This document shows positions 1 through 12,251 of a DNA stretch of 64,000 nucleotides, one piece after another. The notes below the pieces were generated by a model. It saw only the letters and a program-made list of their open reading frames with translations. It was not told the DNA's origin and did not search any database. The DNA lies in assembly GCA_023014365.1 (NCBI GenBank), contig JAEBUN010000071.1:44533-108532 (forward strand). The letters are read 5' to 3'. The stretch comes from Lepiota brunneoincarnata. Taxonomy: Eukaryota; Basidiomycota; Agaricomycetes; Agaricales; Agaricaceae. Each line of letters begins with the position of its first letter. Position 1 is the first letter of the stretch. A program made the position numbers and the translations under genes.

Positions 1-1662
1 GCCCGAAGCTGATGTATGCCCCCGCTTTTATATATATCCTTGTTTGCTGGACTAAGACCCTTATTCAGAACACATATGGTGCTGCGATCGACACTCTTGA
101 ACAGGTGGGCAAAGTGGTGCAGTCGCTTTATGCCAAAGTGTGTCTTATTCTTGTTTACTTCCTGTTTTCGTTTCGTTGACGCATGGGATTGGACAGACCG
201 TAAAAATAGCATAATACCGTATTATAGGATGATTCCTGCTACCCTGCCCAAGCTATCCGGAAAGTTAACAAGCTGTGGCGCTATGCCCGCCCATTAAGTC
301 TAACCAATGCAATCAGTAACATATACCCGCAGAGAAGGGGGGTTTGTGGACTCAACCTCACGGATAGAGGAATATACAGTACCTGACGCGGCCGTACCGA
401 CCTTGGAGCGGGAAACGGCCTGTCCATATGAGATAACCATATCACCTCAATTCTCGTGCGTTAGCTTGCGATTCAATATCCCCACCATCAGCCACGCTCT
501 CTGGCTCTCTAGTTAAGTCGACTGGCTGCCAAAGGGAGCGCTCAACATGGGACTAAAATAATAGGGAAGCTCTCACAGTAATCAAAGTGACTAGCCAAGC
601 CCCGTTCGCTCGGCCCTCAGCTCCCTATCCCGGATCATGCTCTATGAACCATCAATCCAGTGTGGGAATAGCAACTCCAGCCTGACAGCGGAGTCGCCAT
701 TACGAGCCTGCGATTCCCTCAGTAGTTTCTTTCCCCCGATGCCCTTTACCAACACTGGTTGTGGAATTGTCTCTGATTCATTCCGCACTGATTTCGTTTC
801 CATCTCTGCACGCACAGCACGTTATTTTACTCAGTAATCCAAGAAAAGAAAAACTATCACCGGGTATCAGCACACCCTCATCATGCCTCTTCTTTTGATG
901 GTGTGGAGCTGTTGGGAGGAATACCAGATATACTGACGGTGGCACAGGACTTGGCAAAGGACTTGGCACAGGACCCAGATCAGCTTCTCGAAGTGATTTC
1001 ATGAGGGCGTGAAAGAAACTACCCTCGGAGACGTTTCCTGATGTATTGTAACCGACCTCTGCCTTCTCGTTCTTTCCGTCTGGTAAGATTTGACGTAACT
1101 TATAATGAGACACAAATTGGGTTGGTTAATTTGCTTGCACGAACTTGTAAATGAGCTTTGCGTCTAGGATTTGGCACTGTACCCCGAGATTGCTATCAGT
1201 TCGGCGGCTCCCCCCAGAATATCAACATCCTATCACTGCACCACCACGCGCTTGCCAGGCCATTCCCACAGCCTTTTCTTCACAAATTCTGCGATACACG
1301 CCGCCATGCAGATGCAAGTAGATAACAATCAGAATGTGAGAAATACGAAGCCAGGGGTGGGGAGCAAGGAAGCAACTGCCGCGGCACTAAGACATCGTTT
1401 GTGGCAGAGTCGAGGTCCTCGGAATAGATTGACCAAGTACGGACAACAATTACCCAGATTCTGCCAACCCATTCCTCTGAACTGTAACCATCGCATGATC
1501 ACAACAATCAATCCTCTCAGCATCGTCGCTGAGAATCCAGGATACACTGATATTATGTGTGGCATTGCCCGAATGAATCTATCAAATAATTCGCTTCCAT
1601 TCACACGTTCTGTAGTGTAAAGCACTTGTCGCCTGCTGCATGCTTGTCGCTGCTCCTTCGCT
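1..1662. other. No supported gene
   Basis: Short open frames occur on both strands but overlap each other, lack recognisable motifs and show no consistent splice pattern. I see no RNA gene or repeat here. The last part is presumably the promoter and 5' untranslated region of the membrane-protein gene that starts at 1663. Confidence 0.5.
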
Positions 1663-4600
1663 ATGGTCCCTGGAAAGCCTTCCACCATATCCCAAAGGTC
1701 CCTTACCCATGATCCAGTTCTCAAACGGCGACTACTGCTCCAACTACTGGCATTCCTTGTTCTGGAAACCGTATTCATCGCTCTGGTGGTCGCGTGCTTG
1801 CTTGATCCAATCTTGTGCAACTTCCCCGTTTCTTCCACCCAGGCAAGAGCTGGAATTACCGTTGTTTTTATCATCTGGCACACAATCGCTATCATGAATG
1901 CGCAGAATATCGTCCTTCATGGATTCAGTAGTGAATGGTATCGCCGCTTCCTTAAAACCCAGGGACTAGTACCTGGACATACAGACCTTGTCTCGACCAC
2001 CACGTCCAGTATTTTGGATCGTGTTAAATATTTTTTAGCCAAAGAAGCAAGCCTCACCTATCGCCTATCATTTTTGGCTTCTTGGGCGCTCATCGCTCTC
2101 CAAGGTATCGCGCCTGGAGCAATCAACCTCGACAGTGCCCCATCGTTCACACCAGCAGCACTCAATGTGACCAATTTTACCATCACCCATGGTGATCCAC
2201 AGCGTGATCGGGGTCTCCTTGGTCCTATTATACGGGCTAGCTTTGTGCTCGACATCGAGCAGCAAATGGGATCTTCATTTGGATTTTCCACAGACGATAA
2301 CATGATCGTGGGGTGGCCGAATGTATCCGTTAACGACCTACCTGGAGAGCTCCAATTCGAAACTGACGTTTTAACATTTAACGTCTCATGCTGGTGGGAA
2401 CGCCCTTCGGTGAACACAACGGAATGGAACACTACATGGTCTGCTGGTGGCCATGTCTGGTATCCATATCTTACACCGTTCACAGGCCTAGAAATGTTTG
2501 GAGGTGAGTCAGCTGGTGATCAGCTTGAGGTTCGCCTCTATACCCCTTGGCTGACTCGGGATCATCTCAAAGGAATGATGGCAATGTATCGCTTTGATAT
2601 CAACCAGCCTCATCCCGTCAAGGATGATGCTCCAAACCTACTCGGCGCGGTGCCGGCAGTCGGTCTATCTGGATACGTCTTCTTCGGCAGGAATAGCTCG
2701 GTTCCTTATGATTTCAAGTCTAGGAGCAGAACGTTAAATTTCGACGGCCTGCCGACGTTGTACGACCCTAAGGGTTTCAACTTCACGGACATCAAGCAGT
2801 TGTCAGCACATTTCCAAACTCCACTCGCGACTTTCCTTCTCTGCGATCCACACGCACAGATTTTGGACGGGGTGGCTTCGCTCGAACCAATAAACAAGAC
2901 CATCAAGGTCGTATCAGCGCGTCCAGCAGTCAATGGTGTCCCGAAGGTCGGCAACATTTCCCCAGATGCTGCAAATGCATTGCTGGCCTTGAGTCTAATG
3001 GACGTAATGGAGACAGACGATGATATAGCAGAGATGCGTATGGGAGCCCGTGCAGCGAGCGCACTGCTCAACGACACCTCGCTGAACTTCGACCCGCCAA
3101 AGAAAGGTTCGAGTGTTAAACTCTATGACGTTGGCATATTGCCGTTGGAGGATATCGAGCGTAATCTCACCAAATATCTGAACTCTGCCGCTAAAGCATT
3201 TTCGTCTTATATCAGGGATTATGACAAAGACCCTTCTCCAGATTCAAACCTATTTTTGGTTAGCACGCAGGGAACATCTGAGAGTCCCAAGTCAGCGCTG
3301 CTTGCCAACAAAGGGTTGATGGTCACGACGATCGTGCTCGATGTCTTCATTGCGCTTGTATTGATTATGGAGTGCTTTTTTATGAAGGTTTGGAGGGTGC
3401 CCGGGTTCAAGCTAAAGAACCTTATGAAGTATGGACGGCTGGGGAGCTTTGAGAGGAAAAGGTATGTTTCCGTTTTTTTTTCCTTACCATAGCCTATGGA
3501 CTCCGATCGCGATGCATAGATCAGTCAATGAGGTAGCAACCGAGCTGTCCGTTGGGAAACCCGGGCTCAACGGCCTCGCCGCCCGCCTCGTCGGCTTCCT
3601 CGTACTCGAGTTATCATTTACAATCCTTGTGCTCAAGTGCGCCGCCCAACCGATCTTCATTTCTCTCCCCCTCTCTGCAACAGAAGTTCGAGGTGGATTC
3701 ACGGTTCTGTTCATTCTTTGGCACACACTCGCAGTCTTCCTCCTATCTGGCCCTACCGCGTTTGCATTCAGTAGTGAATGGTCTCGCCAACGACAGGAGG
3801 GCAATCGTTTCGTTTTAGGATCCGCAGATCGCGTTTCCAGGTTGACATCCGGTGCAAATGACCGTGCAAATTATTTCTTCGGGCATGGGAAGCCTACCTC
3901 AACATTTCGGGTGGCATTCATTTTATCCCTCCTACTGGCGGCATTGACTTCTTTTGCCCCTGGCTCTTTATTCGTGGACAGACGCATAAGGGCCGTCGAG
4001 ATGAACGTAAATATTGCAGACTTGATGGATGTGGACTCTGGGCAGGCTCCAGGGGATTCAGACAATGTGGACTATTTGTCGGATAGGGCGCTTGTTTTGG
4101 GGATGTTGGAGCATCATGAAGACATCATATTTCAGTATGATGTTGAGCCGAACTGGATTACGGCGTGGCCCAACCGGAGCTCTGTTAGTAACGTGGTGGG
4201 TAATGTTGAATACCCAACAGACGTGATAGCGTTCAAGTATAACTGCACATGGGAGCTACCTCGTATCAAGGCTGGGGATGATACGAGGTGGATCCTCGGT
4301 GATGATGCCTGGGTACCTTGGGGCGAGCCATTGGACCATATGGATTATCGTGGAGGTAATTTTGACTTATTTCATGTTCAAGTGAATCTCTGATGGCGGT
4401 GCAGGAGTATTGCCAATGTTTCGTATGGATCTAGACATCCAGCCTGACGCACGAACTGCGTACCTATTTGTCGGTACAAATGATTCGTTCCCCGTTAGCA
4501 ACAACACGAACGAAAGATCCATCATAAATCTCAATGGCCTACCGACACTCTACCATCCGTCGGGGATAGACATTAACGATTCGGACACTGGATCTTCACA

Positions 4601-5246
4601 TTGGATCTCACCACTTTCCTCATTCCTCCTTTGTGACCCTCAAATCGCGATCTCGGGAGGTCGTGCTCAGTTGAATATAGATAACCAGTTAAAAGTCGTT
4701 GAGTCTGGCAACCCGCCTATAGGAAATATACCCCTCGCAACCGCCATCATCATCTTCTCGTTCTCGCTCACCGAAACGCTCGACATCCCTGATGAAACTT
4801 TCAACACATGGGCGACACCTCTCTCCACACGGGTGTTCTTGACCGACACGTCCATGGTATATGACAACTTTCCCCGAGGTGTTCCTGTGCGCGACCTGGA
4901 CACCATCAACACCAATCTCGACAGTTTTTTCCTGTCTTCTAGTAAAGCATTCACGGACGGAATGCATGTCGACGCTACGGATGGATCAAGATTCAAGCCA
5001 AAATTGACCTCCATTGTAGGCGTTGGCGAGGTGGAGGAGTTGGCTCTAATTGGCACCACTTCATTGGGGATTGTAGCGCTGTCTCTCTGGGTGCTTGGAA
5101 TGGTGATGTTTGGGTGGTTAATGTGGATGATTACGAAGGGGGAGGGAGTTCCATTTGATTTGGTGCACTTGGTAGAGGTTTTGAGGGACGAGCACTTGGA
5201 TGAGCCTAAGAAGTGCGTTTCTAACCCGGAGACGATAAATACCTGA
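1663..5246 (+). CDS. Tandem-module membrane protein, copy A
   Basis: I do not recognise a named family. Exons 1663-2503, 2573-3461, 3520-4355 and 4405-5246 join in frame to 1135 aa; all four introns have GT-AG ends. The protein is one module repeated twice. Each module starts with two hydrophobic helices (module 1 near residues 24-45 and 60-80, with FIIWHT), then FSSEW plus a PGHTDLVS-like or ADRVS-like stretch, a third helix ending in APG, a long region rich in N-x-S/T sequons, a CDP motif after SPLSSFLL or TPLATFLL, and a last helix. This suggests a plasma-membrane or endomembrane protein with a glycosylated exofacial domain; function unknown. The 69-nt intron 2504-2572 is in frame and stop-free, so an unspliced reading is also open. 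I chose splicing because copies B and C keep the same junction, giving G-G-x-x-x-M-Y/F-R. Confidence 0.8.
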
Positions 5247-6000
5247 CCGTCTTCCACAGATCATCTTCTCTCGGCGATATCATTGATATTTCCTGAAAGT
5301 GGGAGCATGGGTGATGTAAAGATTCAAACTCAAAGAGGGACTCGGGTTGGTAGACACCAACAGAAACACTTGATACGTCTTGTGTACCCCGTGTATGTGT
5401 AAAGTACCGAGGGATGTGGCTGTACATACATGAATGCATCCATATTATGTGGGAGCATCACATGGGATGACGCGCTCCTTATCAGAACCCTGCAAAATTT
5501 AGAGCGCTGGCACACACCTTTTTCAAAACTCTGGCCAAGTTAATGAGGCCGAGAAATTCGATCTCAATTTGTTTATATGCGTCATCAAACTCACCGATAA
5601 AACCATAGCAGAGCCAGCCAGGGCAGCAACTGCACTAAGATACGACTTTACTCGCAGTCAACGAAAGCTGCTGGGATTGGCCAAAGCCTAAAGGCTGGCA
5701 CAGTGAACGTGGTGAACGGATCACCCCCCGGAGCATTTCCACCAAGAAATGCTTTGGATACAGACCGCATAAAGCGACCCATAACCTTTTTCATATCCAA
5801 GGTAGGAAGCGGCTTCAAAAAACCCAGAAATATCTGCTAAGATCAGTCAACGTAAATTGATCGTAAATTCGCGTTCGTCCAGATTCCCTCCCCATTCGTA
5901 AGCTGTGCCTCGGTACCTTGGATATTTCCGGTAGTCACTTACTCTCAGGCGAAAAAGGTATATATTACAAAGGAGCTTACTTCATTTCTTCCACCCGGGA
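5247..6000. other. Intergenic, no gene seen
   Basis: This is the 3' flank of copy A. Several short frames with no motif occur on the minus strand. It lies outside the inverted-repeat arm that begins near 6001. Confidence 0.5.
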
Positions 6001-9000
6001 ATTTGATGAAGAAAAATTTATCAGACTTTCTTTCCAGCCGTGATCCCCCTTTCGTCCAGTGACTAGTCGTTAGCACGGATCTTGTCATGCAACCCTACCG
6101 AAATAAATTTCCTTAAAAATACAGAGTACATGATCTTTTACATATAACATTTACAAGTCGCATCTGTTAGAGCTCTGATTCCTGAACAGCGTCCATCAGA
6201 TGCCTTAGATCAAAGCATCACCAGGGATGCCGTCCCATCAACAGCACCAATATTCCATAAGAAACAACAGAAAGCACGTAGAGGCAGAGCGAAACAACTG
6301 CCACTTCGATATCCCCGACCAACACGAGTCTTCCAACCGGTCCCGTCCCAGCAGTTGGAATGACAGGAAATGAAATGTTTGATTTGTTTGACCCATCGAC
6401 GTAGAGTCCATCCGTGAAAGCCTTGCTGGTGGAGAGAATGAAATCGTTCATATTCTGGCCAATCGTGTCAAGGTCTTGGACGGGGACACCCTGCGGAAAC
6501 GCCTCCCACTCCATTGATGTGTTGCTGAGGAATACCTTCGCACTTTCGGCGCCAATCCATTCCTTGAACTCTATGAAATCTGCATCGAGAGGGCCGGATG
6601 CTGCCAGGGTGAAGATGGTTCTTGCTGTTGCAACCGGAATGTTTCCGACAGGCGGGAGGCCTGATTTAATCACCTTCAAGGGCTTTTGGCTGGTCACCTT
6701 TGCCTGACCACCAGATAGTTCCAAACGAGGGTCGCAGAGAAGAACCGTGGAAAGAGGGGACACCCAACGGGAAGTGATCGAGGAGGAATTCAGTGCGAGA
6801 CCAGAGGGGTGAGTCAATGTTGGGATGCCACCGAGGTTTATAATCGATCGTAAGTCTTTGTCAGAGTTAGCTGGGAATGAATCGTTCGTCCCAATGAACA
6901 GAAAGGCAGATGTTGCATCTGGTTGGACATCCAGAAAACGAACCAGTGGGAAAATGCCTGGACAAGATACATCAGCATCTACATGTACTCAGCACACTAT
7001 GACAGACCCACCCCCAACATACGTTACATCTGGCAGGGGAGCCCTCCGCAACGCCCATAACTGCCCATCTAGAATCCATTTTGTATCGTCACCGTTGGAT
7101 TCCATTTGTGGAACTACCCATGAACAACCAAAATTGAAGTGGGCGACGTCTGTGGGGTATGTGGTGTTTTCTTTTATGTCCTGCCAATTATCGGGCCAAC
7201 CCATTATCCAGTTGGGTTCCATGTCCAGCCCATATGTTATTTCCAGGCCATGCTCCATCAAATCCATGAAGCTAGCGCGTGTGTCATGAAAATTAAGGTT
7301 GTTGAAATTTCCCTGATCTTTGGAAGTATTCAACAGTCCCAGGTCGCTCAGGTTGATTGGAATTTGTTCGATTTTCTGAATATCAGAAACTGAAATGGCT
7401 CCCGGTGCCACAGTTTTCAAGAGCAACAGCAGAAGCGGCGTGAGGAATGCAATGCGGAAAACCATGCTAGGCATCCGGGTGAAGAAATATCGAACCCTGT
7501 CATCATTGCCGGACGTCAGCCGCGACACACGGTCAGTGGTTCCAGGTATGAGAAGACGTGTTCTTGCATGCCGGAGGGACCATTCACTACTGAAGGCGAA
7601 TGTTAGGGCATCAGAGGCCAACCAAACGGCCTTGCTAGTCACAAGCGCCAGCTGGCTAGGGAAGACGAGACCCTCAACCGTCGCACCCTCCGAGTCACTT
7701 GAATGATATGAGGCGAAGATCTTTGCGCCAGAATCCATATACGTATTCAGGTTGTGCTGGATGACATCAATTGGGAGGGTCCCGACATGGGCTGAGCCGG
7801 AGGATTTGGCATCAAAATTCAAGGACGAGTCATTGAGGAAGACCCGAGCGGCTTGAGAGCCCATACGAACTTCGGCTATATCGCCATCATACCCAACTTC
7901 GCCCAGTAGACTGAATGCAAGAACAGCATTGGCGGCACTGACGGGGATATTTCCCACAGTGCCTTGCAAGGTGCTATTCGGGGGTTGGGATGCTGTGAGA
8001 ACACGGATGCTGTTATCGGCCGGGGACATTTGGATACGCCCGTCTAGGACTCGGGCTTGGGGATCGCAGAGGAGGAAGGTGGCAAGTGGGCAGTTGAAAA
8101 ACCCATCTCTGCCGTCAAAGTCGATGAAGTAGAACCCGGAGGGATTGTACAATGAGGGAAGGTGGTCAAGGTTCACAAGGCTCGTGTTGCTGGGGAAGGA
8201 ACCCTGGAATGTACTATTCCATCCATAAAACAAGTAGCCAGATAATCCCGGACGCGCGGCTGTTGCGGAAAGGACATCGGGGAAAGACCCAGACCGGAAT
8301 TCTTGGTCAGGGGAGAAGCGGTACATTGGCAACAGGCCTGTATATAAAGCTTGATTAACTGATAAACCTTCCGAGACTTCTGGTTTTAACTGACCACCGG
8401 TATATTCCTGTCCAAATTCGGGTGGTGCTGGCGGATACCAGGCGAATCCACCCGCATGCCACGTCGTGTTCCAGGAAGTCATGTTGAATGTAGGCTCTTC
8501 CCACTGGCAGCTCATATTATACAACCAGACATCACCTTGATACTCGACATCTTCATCACGATGATCAACATCGTCTGCCAGCAATACCGGCCATTCAACG
8601 AGAACACCCGACTGCGTTTTTCGACCGAAATCAACACCCTGCTTGTGCTCAAGGTCTACGGGGATACGGCCTTGAGCAGCGACAAACGGCCTATGTATGA
8701 GTGTCTCTTTTCCCCGGGGTCGTATATCGAGTGATACCAAGCGTGGTAGGGACTGGGTGGGGGACACTATCGACTCGAATAACACCGGGGGCGATGCTCC
8801 CCAAGGCAACCAGGGCTACAGAGGCGAAGAAAGAAGTACGATAAGAGATGCTCGCATCTTTTGCCATGAAGTATCTGATTTGATCCCGCAGTCCGGAGGT
8901 GATGGTCGAAACCAGATCGGTATGACCTGGAATTAACTTTCCCGTAGCGCCAAAGCGTTTGTACCACTCGCTGCTAAAGCCATGCAGGACGCAGTCCATG

Positions 9001-10405
9001 GCGTTCATGATCGCGAACATGTGCCACACATTGAACAAGACGGTAAAGCCAGCTCGTGACTGGGTTTCTGAGAGTGGGAATCGGCAAAGGAATTGGCCTG
9101 ATTAGGCATGCGATGGCGAGGGAAATGAAAGCAGCTTCCAGAGCTACAAATACGAACATGCGAGTGAGGAGTCTCCTACGAAGTTCGAGATCATGGGACA
9201 GTTGAGTGTGTTGCAGAAGCCCAGCTTCTGCATGTGCCATTGTTCCCAGCAGATACGGTGTTAAAAGTGCACAACAGCTGCAGTCAGTGTTATATACAAC
9301 CCTCGTGCTGCGTGGGAGACACCAGGGTATCGCCGCCAAAGCAAACAGTCCATGATGATTGCAGCAGCCACTCATGCCTAAAAGGCGTGTTTGGAAGAAG
9401 GTTGTTGCACTGTTAACAAGGTACAAGATAAGCCCGCTGGTCCATATCAGTCGATGCTTATCACAACTGTGGAAAATGATTTTTATCATAAATGCTGAAT
9501 GAGCTAAGGTTTTAGGTTCACTATAACAACTAACAGGAAATGTGAAAAGGCGTAAATGCTCTCCGAGCCAATTAAGCCTAGCGGTGCTGCGTCCCCCTAG
9601 CACCTAGTCGCAGATAATCTGAAATTCGAATAAGTCCTGTTGGAATCTGCTAATTTTACTCAATCAATATGTAAGTGTGCTCACCCCATTACATGGATAC
9701 TATGACAGTGTGAAAAGAAAAGATCGTGCATTATGTAGCCCCGGAGACGGAAGGCCTTCTGGTTGTTAGGACGGATCGATCATCACCAGATCCTTATTTC
9801 TCTCACACCGCCCTGATGTGCTCCAATGTGATCAGCACAACCAAAAGTCACTGAAGGAACTACGGACCCATCTATTGCACAGCTGCCCTGGGCCAAGTCC
9901 GAAACGTTCTCAGATTGTTGGGATATCCAATCGTTTTTCTGTCCTAGGTTACGTTCTCCCAGCATCGAGTGGGAAAATGTAAATGGCGGGGCTCTACTTT
10001 GTAATTTCAGATCTACTAGCGCTGTGCCCTATCCATAGGACTTATTAGGCGGTCGTGCCGATGTTATACCGCGGTTCGATCAGGCTAGGTCGCCAGCTGG
10101 AATGCTGTCAAATGTGCAGGGACAACTGAGGTCGGCTGTAACCCCCTAACCCCGCCCCCCGACTCCGGTGCCTGTGCAATACAATTACCCATCAGATCTC
10201 CAAAATAGCCCCCACAGGAGGGACTACAGCAGAGAGAGTCCACTTGCACCGCCGTCAGGTGTCAATCTCGCAACCGAGTTCACATGCGGTTGTGGAACAC
10301 GACACCATCGCACCAAGATGACTCCCATCCACCTTTCAATCACAATCTCTTTTGTTTCATTCCTCTCAATATACAATCGCTCTCAGGACCTAATCATTCC
10401 AAACA
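6001..10405. repeat. Left arm of large inverted repeat
   Basis: The reverse complement of this stretch aligns nearly end to end with 20164-25160. Matching landmarks are the 3' flank (a block around ACGACTAGTCACTGG read on the minus strand), all of membrane-protein copy C, its promoter, and an upstream segment ending in CCTAATCATTCCAAAC at 10390-10405. The arm is shorter than its partner mainly because of one deletion of about 470 bp inside copy C. In the upstream part both arms keep the same short open frame (minus strand near 9790-9950; plus strand near 20760-20905), with GSVVPSVTFG in both, so a further coding remnant may lie there. Confidence 0.9.
6218..9240 (-). pseudogene. Tandem-module membrane protein, copy C (broken)
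   Basis: This is the inverted paralogue of copy B, starting at the ATG at 9240 (MAHAEAGLLQ). Compared with B it has four lesions: one extra base in a short run near 9086 that shifts frame just after the first helix; a second net +1 near 8697-8730; a deletion of about 470 bp near 7630 that fuses the end of module 1 (TSK) to the middle of module 2 (WLASDALTF), removing the last helix of module 1, one intron and the first two helices of module 2; and a frame change near 6225 that truncates the tail. The long open frame 6989-8809 spans the deletion join and is not a complete gene. The first intron region has lost the stop found in B. Close match to B implies recent duplication and decay. Confidence 0.85.
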
Positions 10406-10757
10406 CTGTTACCCTGCTCGGTGAGTATTTCTTGCAAGAAATGGACATTGTGCTTGGATACTTGTATGTATTTTGTCCCGTGCATTGACAGAAACAGGCG
10501 CTGATCTCTGTTCAGGTCACTCATTCGCAGCGGTCTGTAATAACAAGTTGAAGTTGGTTTTAGAACGTCTAACTCTCTTAGCAGGGTATGATATCCGAAC
10601 AAAGAAGGCTTGGGAGTGAGTCATTACGTTTATACTATTTGCGTTATCCTGACGGGAATCGAAGTGAAACTTGTAAGTCGGACCTATCATTGGGTGACAC
10701 CTCCTAAATCTTATATGCAGTTTCTAAGTTGGATGAGCAAGTCGGCCTCTTGTATCT
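10402..10757. pseudogene. Chimeric scrap of P450 and AP endonuclease genes
   Basis: Bases about 10402-10454 match the reverse complement of P450 exon 7 and its following intron (about 12766-12818). Bases about 10449-10757 match, in direct orientation, AP endonuclease positions 16663-16972, covering the end of exon 6, three small exons and their introns, and the start of exon 10. One base is lost in GCAGGGTATG. The join shares TGTGCT, and the join to arm 1 shares AAC. It has no complete gene and no intact reading frame. Confidence 0.9.
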
Positions 10758-12251
10758 ATGGCCACAGTGATCTTCATGGCAGGCATTCAAACGGGAATTG
10801 CAGTAACAAATCCAGCTGCCCCGACTGATTCCATTTATAAAGTTCGTGCCTATATTGAACCCAACCGAATTCATCAAGATGTGACATGCAAGCATGCTGC
10901 TGAGACCAAAATTTGACAGATCCTCTAGGAGCAGTGTCAACGATGATATTCATTGCCGCTGCTCGCTCTTTGCGATCAGGCCGGTAGATAGCCCGACCGC
11001 CACACCCCGAAGAAGATGCCTGCAAGAAGGGTTGAATTTAGAGCCCTGGTCGGAAAAGCCGAGACCAACATTTACAATAGTAGATAGTCCAACGACCGGG
11101 TGCAACCCAGTACCGAACACTGCTCAGTGGACTCCAAGTGATGGCATACCACTAAGCTCAAGATAACCATGCAAGCCACTGTCTGAGCCACCAACCTATC
11201 TCTCCAAGGAGGTATAGCAAGTAGCCTTTCCGACACGGAAGATTGCTAATTGTGTGCCAACAACACCAAATGGTGGGGATGATAGTGAGATCCCGAGCTC
11301 GGTGCAGCTATTGAAGTAAACTAGCCCCGGAGCCCACCCCATGAGGATGCCCTGAAGCGGGTGCAAGTTCTTGGGAAGGGGCGGTGTGCTCGAGTGCAAG
11401 AGCTTTTCCCCACCTTGTGTCTTTTCGGAGCCGTTTTATTTTCCTTTGAAACTCAACTCGTGTCTCATTGAATATCATGGATGAACGTCTGAATCATGAA
11501 ATAAGCTATATGATGTAGTAGTAGGGACGGAGTGCTTTCTACTGGCTGGCGGGACTGACATCGCGCGCTCTCTCTCCACAGGTTTCAAGCCAGATAAGTA
11601 TCAACTCGAAGCTCGACGAAAACGGTTAGCAATGTTTGGAAAGGAAAGGAGACGATTGCCGAGTATAGTCTGCGATAGTTCTCGCTATGGCCTCAGTGTA
11701 TGTACACGCCGGTGCTAGAGATAGAATAGGCAATTTTCAGTCGTCTAAGTCAGCGACAGCACCCCGGATGTACAGACCTTTCCAGGTTCAATTCTCAAGC
11801 ACAAATGAAGACAGGGAAAGACCCAGAACTAACCTTATATGATACCTGTTATCACCCCCAAGAGACCTGCTGACCCGCCCGATGAACTATATGCACTGAT
11901 GGAAAAGCTGTTTGAAACTTAATCAGACCCTCCTTCAATGCTAATGCTTCATGGTCGGTGGGCGAATAGTTCCTCCCTGCCGACTGCAGCACGCGGGACC
12001 AATACGCGATCACTCGCTCCACGAATACAATAGTATCCTCGAAGTCAGCGCCTTTTTGATTCCTCTTACAAAAAGCATACGTGTATGAGAATATGGACTA
12101 TAATGCTTTGTACACTCACCCTCGTTCCCGAGCCAAACATCCAGACACGAGAAAACTGCTACTTATCAACAAACTCTACCCATCTATCCGAGCGGGGTGT
12201 TATAGATATGGGGAATGTTATAGGCCTCCTATTAAAATATTCATCGTTAAT
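10758..12251. other. No confident gene; possible coding remnants
   Basis: Plus-strand frames near 10758-10916 and 10913-10991 encode short hydrophobic stretches (such as VSTMIFIAAA), and a 67-codon frame lies on the minus strand at 11196-11399. None can be linked by convincing splice sites or tied to a family. Nothing is recognised from 11400 to 12251. Confidence 0.35.

Noticed and set aside
1171..1895. Overlapping open frames of 149 and 188 codons
   Set aside because: They are on opposite strands, partly shadow the start of copy A, and have no motif.
6989..8809. 606-codon open frame as an independent gene
   Set aside because: It is the middle of copy C; comparison with copy B shows a deletion join inside it and frameshifts on both sides.
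10449..10757. Second AP endonuclease gene
   Set aside because: Only the end of exon 6 to the start of exon 10 is present, the acceptor before the 8-nt exon is lost, and the flanks are unrelated.
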